Below, piece after piece: positions 57,844 through 64,000 of a DNA stretch of 64,000 nucleotides (positions within the stretch are counted from its first letter, which is position 1; each line of letters opens with the position of its first letter). Below the pieces are notes generated by a model, which worked only from the letters and a program-made list of their open reading frames with translations, was not told where the DNA came from and ran no database searches. Origin of the DNA: JAWAAW01 sp964353335 (GTDB lineage: Archaea; Nanobdellota; Nanobdellia; Woesearchaeales; ARS49); the NCBI GenBank assembly GCA_964353335.1, contig CAYGVI010000005.1:1-64000 (forward strand), in the 5' to 3' direction. The position numbers and the translations under genes were made by a program.

Positions 57844-58314
57844 TTAAATGTGTAAGAACATTCGGTAAATAGTGGTAATTGCATTAAGCCAGTGCATATC
57901 TATAACAAATACAACAATCAGCACCAACAAGACAAGAAGCAGCCATAATGCGCTTTTTCCAAATCTGCCAGTGCACACTGCGAGGGATATTGCAAAGCTG
58001 CAGAGGACAACCAGATAGAAAAGTATTCCTGCTATATCCGGGTCGTTAAACAACAAAGGGATATTAAGAAGTATAAACGTGGCAATCCCAATCAGAATAG
58101 CTATTGCAGGCGGGTTTTGTCTGAATTTTATAGTGGAAGACAAAGGTTTTCTTATAAGCAGCCCTATGCCGATGAATAAAAGGGAAATTACATACAATAT
58201 GGCGCCACAGTACAGCCCAGTCATAAACAATGAAGATATTGAATCTCCGAAAATGCCTTTGCAGCCTGAAAGAAGCAGTAAAGAAATAATCAAAGCAATA
58301 TTGATGAACTTCAT
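57844..58314 (-). CDS. Small multi-helix membrane protein
   Basis: 156 residues. MKFINIALIISLLLLSGC could be a lipobox (LSGC) or simply the first helix. Three to four more hydrophobic segments follow (about 30-50, 65-85, 95-118, 125-147). No family recognised. ATG 58314 is 26 nt from ACATATATACC (58336-58346, minus strand); upstream in-frame codons would lie inside the promoter. Confidence 0.55.
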   Translation of the reverse strand: MKFINIALIISLLLLSGCKGIFGDSISSLFMTGLYCGAILYVISLLFIGIGLLIRKPLSSTIKFRQNPPAIAILIGIATFILLNIPLLFNDPDIAGILFYLVVLCSFAISLAVCTGRFGKSALWLLLVLLVLIVVFVIDMHWLNAITTIYRMFLHI

Positions 58315-58517
58315 AATAACGCTCAATAGTCTTAGGTATATATGTTTTATGCGTATTAGGAATCCGCGCATATTATATGGGGAAAAATGTGTGAATTATC
58401 TTCACTATTGTAGATTAATATATAAAGCAATTCACTGATGAGTGATAAAAACAGAAAGATTTATATAGAAGCAGCCTCTTATAAAGCTTCTGAAGGGGTG
58501 AATAGCGGGGTGTCGAC

Positions 58518-59411
58518 ATGCTTAGTGAACTCAAGTGTCCAGACTGTGGAAGCCATAACTTCTTCCACAACAGGGAAAAAGGCGAAATAATTTGTAGGCA
58601 GTGTTCTATGGTTCTCGACGAGTCAACTATTGACTTCGGAAGGGATTCAAGGTTCTTTGAAGACGAGGGAGACGGTGAGCACAGTTCGCGCACAGGAGCT
58701 CCTTTTGACCCATTGGTTGTTGACAACCTCGGGACAAGCATTGGAAACTCGTCTGACTTGCACAAGCTTTCAGGAAGGAACAGGGCATTGTTCCAAAGGA
58801 TAAAGAAAAGGCAGCACTGGACTGCAACTTCATTTGAGCAGAACCTTAAGACTGCTTTTAACAATTTGAAACTCATGTCAGGCGCATTGAACCTGCCTAC
58901 CGCAGTTGAGCGTGAGGCAGCTGTGATTTACCGCAGGTGCGTCGAAAAGGGCCTTACAAAGCGCTCTGCAATTGAGCACTTGGTCATTGCGTCTCTTTTC
59001 CTGGCAAGCAAGATGCACGGATTTGCTCGTGCTATGAAGGAGTTTGCAAACGTTGCCAAGATAGACATGACTATTCTCGGCAAGAACTACAAGCTGATTA
59101 TGCGCGAGATTGGAATAAAGATCAGTCCGACAAACCCGCTTGATTATGTTACAAAGTTCGCCACTGCGCTGAAATTGTCTCCAAAAGTCCAGACAAAGGC
59201 AGTCAGGTACATCGAGCAGATGGAAAAGATGGGGATGACATCAGGATTGTCTCCATTGTCTGTCGCAGCTTCAACTCTTTACATAGCTGCACAGCTCGAG
59301 AAGGAGAAAAGGACTCAGCGCGAGTTCGCTGAAATCTCCGGCGTAACCGAGACAACCCTGCGAAACAGGTGCAAGGACCTTGTCAAGGCGCTGAAAGTAA
59401 AGGCGAAATAA
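58518..59411 (+). CDS. tfb: Transcription initiation factor B (TFIIB homologue)
   Basis: 297 residues. N-terminal zinc ribbon CPDCGSHNFFHNREKGEIIC then RQC (7-30) recruits RNA polymerase; B-reader/linker (DESTIDFGRDSRFFEDEGDG); two cyclin-like repeats from about 105 and 200 bind TBP-DNA, ending with a helix-turn-helix ISGVTETTLRNRCKDLVKAL that reads the BRE. Several TATA-like boxes and GGGGTGAATAGCGGGGTG in the leader suggest a longer, regulated 5' region than most genes here. Confidence 0.95.
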   Translation: MLSELKCPDCGSHNFFHNREKGEIICRQCSMVLDESTIDFGRDSRFFEDEGDGEHSSRTGAPFDPLVVDNLGTSIGNSSDLHKLSGRNRALFQRIKKRQHWTATSFEQNLKTAFNNLKLMSGALNLPTAVEREAAVIYRRCVEKGLTKRSAIEHLVIASLFLASKMHGFARAMKEFANVAKIDMTILGKNYKLIMREIGIKISPTNPLDYVTKFATALKLSPKVQTKAVRYIEQMEKMGMTSGLSPLSVAASTLYIAAQLEKEKRTQREFAEISGVTETTLRNRCKDLVKALKVKAK

Positions 59412-59466
59412 GTTTTTCCTTTGTTTTTCAGTCATATTTAAATACTGATTTCTGTTCTTTTTATTT

Positions 59467-60072
59467 GTGAAAAAAGAGTCTTTTCTTCAGTGGACAGAGC
59501 ATGAGCTGAAGGCAATAGCAAAGCCAAAGGTTCCGAAAAGGACTTACAGGGAGTTTGGGGAGATTTTTGTAAGCGAAATGATCTCGGTTACAGGCGGGAT
59601 TTTTGCAGGGACAATGCTTGCATTGGCAGTTGACAAGCTCGCATTGATTCCGGGCATACTGATTCTCATGCCAGGCTTCCTTGAGATGAGGGGCAATATC
59701 GCAGGCTCATTGGCAGCAAGGCTGAGCACTTCGCTCCACCTGAAACTGCTGAACGGCAAAAAAGGTTCGCGCATAAAGACCTCAAATGTCTGGGCTGCGT
59801 TTATGCTCGGAATACTTGTGTCTGCATTTCTCGGTTTTGTTGCGTATGTTGGGACACTGTTGTTTTTCAAAATCAATTATCCCAAGATAATGATTGTTGC
59901 GCTGGCAGCAGGGATTGTTTCAAACCTGATAATGATTCCAATAACAACAAAGACAACAATCTGGCTGTACAGGCACGGCCATGACCCTGACAACATAATG
60001 GGTCCGTACATCACGACTCTTGGCGATATTGTAAGCGTGGCATCGCTTCTGCTGGGGATCTGGCTGGTATGA
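59467..60072 (+). CDS. MgtE/SLC41-type divalent cation transporter, first half
   Basis: 201 residues, GTG start. The membrane domain of the MgtE/SLC41 family alone: LALIPGILILMPGFLEMRGN then IAGSLAARLSTSLHL, further helices at about 110-135 and 140-165, and the end motif HGHDPDNIMGPYITTLGDI whose Asp residues line the Mg path. The N-domain and CBS domains of MgtE are missing. The next gene is its homologous second half with overlapping ATGA. Confidence 0.85.
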   Translation: MKKESFLQWTEHELKAIAKPKVPKRTYREFGEIFVSEMISVTGGIFAGTMLALAVDKLALIPGILILMPGFLEMRGNIAGSLAARLSTSLHLKLLNGKKGSRIKTSNVWAAFMLGILVSAFLGFVAYVGTLLFFKINYPKIMIVALAAGIVSNLIMIPITTKTTIWLYRHGHDPDNIMGPYITTLGDIVSVASLLLGIWLV

Positions 60073-60629
60073 GGCTTTTCTGGAAAATAATAACTGAAAG
60101 CGTATGGATTCTTCTGTTTGCGTCGCTGTTAAGCTCAATCGGCGGTTTTGGAGTGGAAGGAATCAAGCAGGGAATCATCGCCCTCCTGCCGTTATTGATA
60201 CTTATGCCTGCGCTTAATGACATGACAGGCGATTACGGGATAATAATCACGTCCAGGTTCACCACAATGCTTTTTGAGGGAAAAATAAAGCCGAAAAACT
60301 GGTGGAAGTCGCATTTGCTTCACAGGCTGCTGGGCGAAGTCGTGATTATCGGGCTGTTTTCAGCAATTTACATCGCAGTGCTGGCAAGCATTATCGCGGG
60401 ATTCAAGGGATTTCCAATGGCTTGGGAGCTGTTCCAGAAAGTCCTGCTCATTTCAGTCGCAACAACCATCGCACTCATAATACTGCAGTTTTTTGTCTGC
60501 ATTCTTGGCGGCTTTTATGTCTACAAGCACAAGCACGACCCTGACAATTACCTGATTCCATTGTCAACAGGCATTGCTGACCTTGGCTCAATGTTAATTC
60601 TCACTGTCCTTATCAGGGTGCTTTTCTAG
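60069..60629 (+). CDS. MgtE/SLC41-type divalent cation transporter, second half
   Basis: 186 residues, homologous to the preceding protein: GIIALLPLLILMPALNDMTG then DYGIIITSRFTTMLF and late HKHDPDNYLIPLSTGIADLG. About five hydrophobic helices. The pair should assemble as a heterodimer equivalent to the duplicated SLC41 channel or to an MgtE dimer. It ends overlapping the convergent 632-residue gene by 17 nt. Confidence 0.85.
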   Translation: MRLFWKIITESVWILLFASLLSSIGGFGVEGIKQGIIALLPLLILMPALNDMTGDYGIIITSRFTTMLFEGKIKPKNWWKSHLLHRLLGEVVIIGLFSAIYIAVLASIIAGFKGFPMAWELFQKVLLISVATTIALIILQFFVCILGGFYVYKHKHDPDNYLIPLSTGIADLGSMLILTVLIRVLF

Positions 60630-62511
60630 ACTCGTACATCTCCTTGACTTTCACAGGGCAGATGTATTTGAACTGCCTGCCTTCAATCAGCAGCTCTTTG
60701 GGAACATCCTTGAGCTCATTCTTCATCAGAAGCACTTTTTCCTCTGTTAGGCCTATCTTATTGAGCGCTGACTTGAGCTTGTTATAGTCCTTTGCTGCAA
60801 TGCTCACAACAGCTTCTGTTGTCAAAGTTTTAGTGTTGGTATAAACCTGTGCCATCAGCGCCCTGCGAGCCCAGTCGTTAAGGCGGTCAGCGTTCTTGAA
60901 AATGTCCTTGTCTTTTCCAAGGGGCATTTCAACAACTAATCTGCTGTTTGCGCCTTCCTGCAGCTCCCTGATGTCTTTTTTCAGGTAGTTTGAGTTGATG
61001 CTGTGGTATGTTTCTACGCGCCTTTCAAGCACTCCAAGCACTTTTTTATCTTCTGCAGTTATTATTCCGTACTTGATGTGCTCCTTGATATTGGCCATCT
61101 TCGGGTGGTTGTTTTCCCAAATCCTGTCTCCCCAGCCATAAGAGCGGTCAGCAAGAGTAACAAGGTCGCTAATGCCGTTGAAATACTTGGCAAGGGCCTT
61201 CTTGTTTTCCCTTTCAAAATGCTCGACAGTCATGCTTTTTGACTGCAACAGCCTGCAAGGGTCATCTATCTGCTCTGAAAAATTAGCCACCATCTTCTTT
61301 ATCCGTGCATATTTCTGGGAGTTTGGAAGATTGCTGATTTCCTCCCTTATTTTCTTGAGCTGTGCCTGCTCAACGCTGTAAGTGTGGTCTTTGGCATACT
61401 GGAGCTTTCTTCCTATCACAATAAGCCCGTCAATTTTTTTGCCAAAGTCTTCAACCGGCTCAATTCTCAGGGCAATGTTGCGCAGCCTGAGCCTGTCTGC
61501 CCCCTGCAAATGCTGTGTTGAGCCAAATGCCCACCTTTTCAGGCACTTTGAAACAAGCCTGTAATCCTCGGGTGAAAGCACCTTGTTGAAGCGGTACTCC
61601 TGTGCGAGCAAATCATCGCGCCAGAGATGTTTGTCATGCTCAACTGCAGGGATGATTTCCTCAAGTATTGTTGCCAGAGACTTTCCTTCTGGCTCATACT
61701 GTTTCAAAAATTCAGTGTTTTTCTCAATCCTGTATCTGATTGGGTCAACTCCTGCTTTTGTCCAGATTTCTTTTGCTTCTGAGCCCGTGTATTCAACCTG
61801 CTCCCTAAGAAGCATTGCTAAATCACTTCTGCCCATGTGCTCCAAATCCTTTGCGATTGGCTCATACATGTCAGCAGGGAAGCTCCTTGCGCCCTCAACA
61901 TAGTCAAGAATCTTTGTGACAGCGGTTCTTCCTGGCCTTGCAAAAGTGTCTTTTACCAGCTTTGCAGCCTGGAGCACATCGTCAGGGACATTTTTCTGGT
62001 TCAGGACCCATTGGACCTGTGAGTAAAGGTAGCTTTCATTTTTCTTTGCTGGCTTGTGGCTTAGCAAAGTGACTGGCTTTTGGCCTTCAGCGACAAGCGC
62101 GTCAAGGTCATTGTTGACTTCGTCAGCCTTTTCTTTTGCGCTTTTCTCGTCTACAGCAGCAAGAACGCCGGTGTTTAAGCCGTATTTGGCAAGGTGCTCT
62201 TTTGCGCAGACATTGCCAATAGCATAATCCCTTCCCTTGAAGCGGACATGGTATGTGTCATTGTGGGGAGTTCCGCACACCCAGCAGGACTGCAAAGTGT
62301 CAGTCTTGACTCTGCCAATAACCTCTACGCTCTTAACTGCGTTTACAAGGTTCTGGTGCTCTCCAATCTGGTAGAGGTGTGTAAACCAGGTCCATTTCTT
62401 GGATTTCTTTGCAAAAGCGTCTTTTACATCGCCAAGTATTGCCTTGCGCGATTTCTGGTCGGCAACATCGTTAACCGCCCAGCCCTTTATTGTTTGGTAT
62501 TCGTTTTTCAT
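60613..62511 (-). CDS. Large hypothetical protein with N-terminal Cys/His cluster
   Basis: 632 residues, not recognised. Near residues 82-110, SCWVCGTPHNDTYHVRFKGR then YAIGNVCAKEHL forms a C-x2-C-x2-H...C-x3-H pattern typical of a zinc finger. The rest is mostly helical and charged without catalytic motifs or membrane segments. The promoter CTATATATACG (62533-62543, minus strand) is immediately preceded by a TGTGGTGA/TCACCACA palindrome. Large size and regulation suggest an accessory gene. Confidence 0.65.
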   Translation of the reverse strand: MKNEYQTIKGWAVNDVADQKSRKAILGDVKDAFAKKSKKWTWFTHLYQIGEHQNLVNAVKSVEVIGRVKTDTLQSCWVCGTPHNDTYHVRFKGRDYAIGNVCAKEHLAKYGLNTGVLAAVDEKSAKEKADEVNNDLDALVAEGQKPVTLLSHKPAKKNESYLYSQVQWVLNQKNVPDDVLQAAKLVKDTFARPGRTAVTKILDYVEGARSFPADMYEPIAKDLEHMGRSDLAMLLREQVEYTGSEAKEIWTKAGVDPIRYRIEKNTEFLKQYEPEGKSLATILEEIIPAVEHDKHLWRDDLLAQEYRFNKVLSPEDYRLVSKCLKRWAFGSTQHLQGADRLRLRNIALRIEPVEDFGKKIDGLIVIGRKLQYAKDHTYSVEQAQLKKIREEISNLPNSQKYARIKKMVANFSEQIDDPCRLLQSKSMTVEHFERENKKALAKYFNGISDLVTLADRSYGWGDRIWENNHPKMANIKEHIKYGIITAEDKKVLGVLERRVETYHSINSNYLKKDIRELQEGANSRLVVEMPLGKDKDIFKNADRLNDWARRALMAQVYTNTKTLTTEAVVSIAAKDYNKLKSALNKIGLTEEKVLLMKNELKDVPKELLIEGRQFKYICPVKVKEMYESRKAP

Positions 62512-62546
62512 ACCCGTTACTATGTTTCCCGTCGTATATATAGTTG

Positions 62547-62568
62547 TGTGGTGATATTACTCACCACA
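62547..62568. promoter_or_regulatory. Operator-like palindrome upstream of the 632-residue gene
   Basis: TGTGGTGA-6 bp-TCACCACA: exact 8-bp arms, next to the BRE side of the TATA box at 62533-62543. Further TCACC and TTGTGATA half-sites follow within 50 bp. Confidence 0.5.
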
Positions 62569-62685
62569 ATTATGCTCACCCGCGTTTGCAGTGTTGTGAT
62601 AGACGCTTCATGCGTTTAATAATGTGTGTAGTCTTGACTGCGACGTTCGGAAAGGTTTAAATACGCTCATCTGCTCGTCTTGGAC

Positions 62686-62898
62686 ATGGGGGAAATAGAC
62701 GATAAAAAGAAGAAAAAGAAGGACGAGCCAGAGCTTCAGGAGGAGTTTGAGGAGATAGAGGGAAAGAAGCACACTCCTGAAGAGCACAAAAAGGAATGTT
62801 CTGAAGATGTTGAAAAGCTCGTCAAGGAAATAGAGGAAAAAGAGCCTGAGGAAGAGGAACGCGAGGAAGACAAGGACGAGAAGGAAGAGGAAGAGTGA
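62686..62898 (+). CDS. Highly charged small protein, 70 residues
   Basis: Almost entirely Glu, Asp and Lys (MGEIDDKKKKKKDEPELQEE ... EEEEREEDKDEKEEEE), predicted coiled or disordered. GGTTTAAATAC (62654-62664) about 27 nt upstream of ATG 62686 supports a leaderless gene. Single Cys. Function unknown; such proteins may act as chaperone-like or nucleic-acid-mimicking factors. Convergent with cobA (1-nt gap). Confidence 0.55.
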   Translation: MGEIDDKKKKKKDEPELQEEFEEIEGKKHTPEEHKKECSEDVEKLVKEIEEKEPEEEEREEDKDEKEEEE

Positions 62899-62899
62899 T

Positions 62900-63418
62900 T
62901 CAGTAATCTATGCCTTTTTCGCCTGTGAGTTTTTTGGGCCCTTTTTTCATCACAATCTCATTGACATAATCAGCCCTTTTGATTAATTCTTTTGGGGCAT
63001 TCCTGCCTGTAAGGTAAACGTGGACCTTGGAAGGCACTGTGTCAAGGAATTTTATGACTTCCTTTGGGTTGATAAGACCAATATCACAGGCAAGGTTTAC
63101 CTCGTCGAGAACCAGCAAGAACGGCTTTTGTTTTGCTTTCTTTTTCGCGAATTCAAGCGCTTTTTTCGCAAGGGCTTTATCCTCTTTTGCAGGATTTTTC
63201 AGGTTCACCCATCCTTTTCTTCCGAACTGGTAAATCTCAAACAGTTTGCCGAGCTTTTTCCTGACCTTGTACTCGCCTATTGCGTTCTTCCTGCCTTTCA
63301 TGAACTGGATTATTACAGCGTTATAGCCGTGCCCTATTGCCCTTAGAGCCACGCCTAATGAAGAAGTTGTTTTTCCCCAGCCCTGCCCTGTCCAGAGATA
63401 TACTGGTGCTTTTACCAT
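62900..63418 (-). CDS. cobO: ATP:cob(I)alamin adenosyltransferase (CobA/CobO/BtuR type)
   Basis: 172 residues. P-loop WTGQGWGKTTSSLGVALRAI near 9-28, then VIIQFMKGRKNAIGEYKV and Walker-B-like FLLVLDEVNLACDIGLI near 101-117, as in CobA/CobO. Transfers the adenosyl group of ATP to reduced corrinoid. No other cobalamin genes are visible, so salvage is likely. ATG 63418 is 26 nt from TATAAAAA (63441-63448); the longer TTG start would include the promoter. Confidence 0.85.
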   Translation of the reverse strand: MVKAPVYLWTGQGWGKTTSSLGVALRAIGHGYNAVIIQFMKGRKNAIGEYKVRKKLGKLFEIYQFGRKGWVNLKNPAKEDKALAKKALEFAKKKAKQKPFLLVLDEVNLACDIGLINPKEVIKFLDTVPSKVHVYLTGRNAPKELIKRADYVNEIVMKKGPKKLTGEKGIDY

Positions 63419-63466
63419 GCCGACGACAAGCGTGCTTTGGTATAAAAACATATCTCTAGATATTGT

Positions 63467-63484
63467 AATCACCAATAAGTAGTC
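63467..63484. promoter_or_regulatory. Third copy of the operator-like element
   Basis: AATCACCAATAAGTAGTC matches AACTACCAATAAGTAGTT (44725) at 15 of 18 positions; its right half is nearly intact and its left arm weaker. It lies about 10 bp before GGTTTATAAAC (63495-63505), the same spacing as at 43073 and 44725. Confidence 0.5.
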
Positions 63485-63529
63485 AAAGTACTAAGGTTTA
63501 TAAACGCCCCTTCAGTACCTTCGCACGAT

Positions 63530-64000
63530 ATGATAACTGATTTGTTAGACCATGAACAGCCATCAAAGATAATTATTCCCACTAAAAAGGACATTCAGGC
63601 AATTATCATGCAGGATACTGACTGGAGCCCCCTGAACCCTATCATGGTTGTCGAAGACCTGGTGAAAGTTTCTGACTTTGAAAAAGGGTACTTTCTCACA
63701 AGGCGGTTGGGGGCAAATATCAACGGCAATTGTTATGACATCCCTGTGCTCCATCAAGTTTCTGAAAAATCACTTGACCGATTCTATAACATTCCACTTA
63801 TCCCTTGGAATTCAGCATCACCTGAATCCGTCTTCCTAACTGCATTTGAAATGCTGTGCCAACATGGGCAAAGAAGGATTTTTGTAAGGAATCCTAAAGC
63901 AAAAGAGCCGTATCTCATTGACGCGAATTTTGATGGCGCAGCAGTCACCTGCCAATTCTCAACATACACGCGCATGAGTATTGACAGGGTTTTCAGCGAT
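63530..64000 (+). CDS. Hypothetical protein, N-terminal part (runs off the window)
   Basis: 157 codons are visible, open to the right edge. Begins MITDLLDHEQPSKIIIPTKK; later PVLHQVSEKSLDRFYNIPLI and RIFVRNPKAKEPYLIDANFD. Alpha/beta, cytoplasmic, not recognised. GGTTTATAAAC is about 30 nt upstream, preceded by the palindromic element shared with two genes of the 43-45 kb accessory zone, so the three may be co-regulated. Confidence 0.6.
   Translation, partial: MITDLLDHEQPSKIIIPTKKDIQAIIMQDTDWSPLNPIMVVEDLVKVSDFEKGYFLTRRLGANINGNCYDIPVLHQVSEKSLDRFYNIPLIPWNSASPESVFLTAFEMLCQHGQRRIFVRNPKAKEPYLIDANFDGAAVTCQFSTYTRMSIDRVFSD

Noticed and set aside
58436..58492. C/D-box-like elements (TGATGA and CTGA) before tfb
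   Set aside because: The C box lacks the required purine, no good D'/C' pair is present, and several TATA boxes lie inside the stretch, so it is better read as the tfb promoter and leader.
1..64000. CRISPR array, IS element or rRNA gene
   Set aside because: No regularly spaced repeats, transposase genes or rRNA-like sequence were seen on either strand.

Overview
The window is archaeal. It carries a complete archaeal RNA polymerase large-subunit operon with both large subunits split (rpoH, rpoB'', rpoB', rpoA', rpoA''), followed by L30e, a NusA-like KH protein, uS12 and uS7. It also has TFB, an archaeal Rad50 with a zinc hook, intron-containing tRNAs, and many TATA boxes placed about 25-30 nt before start codons, the pattern of leaderless transcription. 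Gene content (many secreted or lipoprotein surface proteins with low-complexity linkers, coiled-coil proteins of unknown function, compact spacing, few metabolic genes) suggests a DPANN-type lineage such as Woesearchaeota or Pacearchaeota. That placement is inference.

Layout. 1-3230: end of a flavoprotein disulfide reductase, then three adjacent genes built from a repeated four-cysteine module, then small unknown and membrane proteins. 3234-8417: a stretch bounded by a 14-nt copy of the tRNA-Asp 3' end and by tRNA-Asp itself. It holds a large surface metalloprotease, an anchored regulatory-domain protein, a broken toxin/antitoxin locus and a DUF4258/DUF2283-like pair. 8585-17839: lipoproteins, a membrane-anchored DUF504 protein, a Nudix hydrolase, tRNA-Tyr with intron, Rad50, a four-repeat Ig-like lipoprotein and a DUF1461 membrane protein. 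17899-26759: MetRS, zinc-ribbon protein, methyltransferase, DUF1189-like membrane protein, flavoredoxin-like protein, a probable major surface protein and a lamin-tail-domain protein.

26784-38978: several small genes, a nucleotidyltransferase, a candidate structured RNA, a phosphoesterase, a TIM-barrel protein with a coiled-coil insertion, coiled-coil proteins, a YhbY RNA-binding protein preceded by a 24-residue basic peptide in the same frame, and a Fic / NFACT-R operon whose promoter is flanked by a perfect 12-bp inverted repeat. 39075-46329: an accessory zone of unknown genes, including a protein with an internal Tat-like motif, an RHH regulator and a 513-residue protein. In this zone one gene's 3' end recurs three times and a palindromic operator-like element precedes two promoters; a third copy of the element is at 63467.

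46519-56400: tRNA-Lys with a D-loop insertion sits at the head of the RNA polymerase/ribosomal operon. The operon also carries an unknown 146-residue gene between rpoB' and rpoA', and a hairpin covering the Shine-Dalgarno region before rpoA''. 56403-64000: PRPP synthetase, TFB, a split MgtE/SLC41-type transporter, a 632-residue unknown protein behind an operator-like palindrome, a highly charged small protein, a CobA/CobO-type adenosyltransferase, and the start of an unknown gene that leaves the window.

Starts were moved from the longest open frame wherever a TATA box about 27 nt upstream or a Shine-Dalgarno sequence argued for an internal codon. Genes shorter than about 60 codons were found by reading promoters and frames directly and carry lower confidence.
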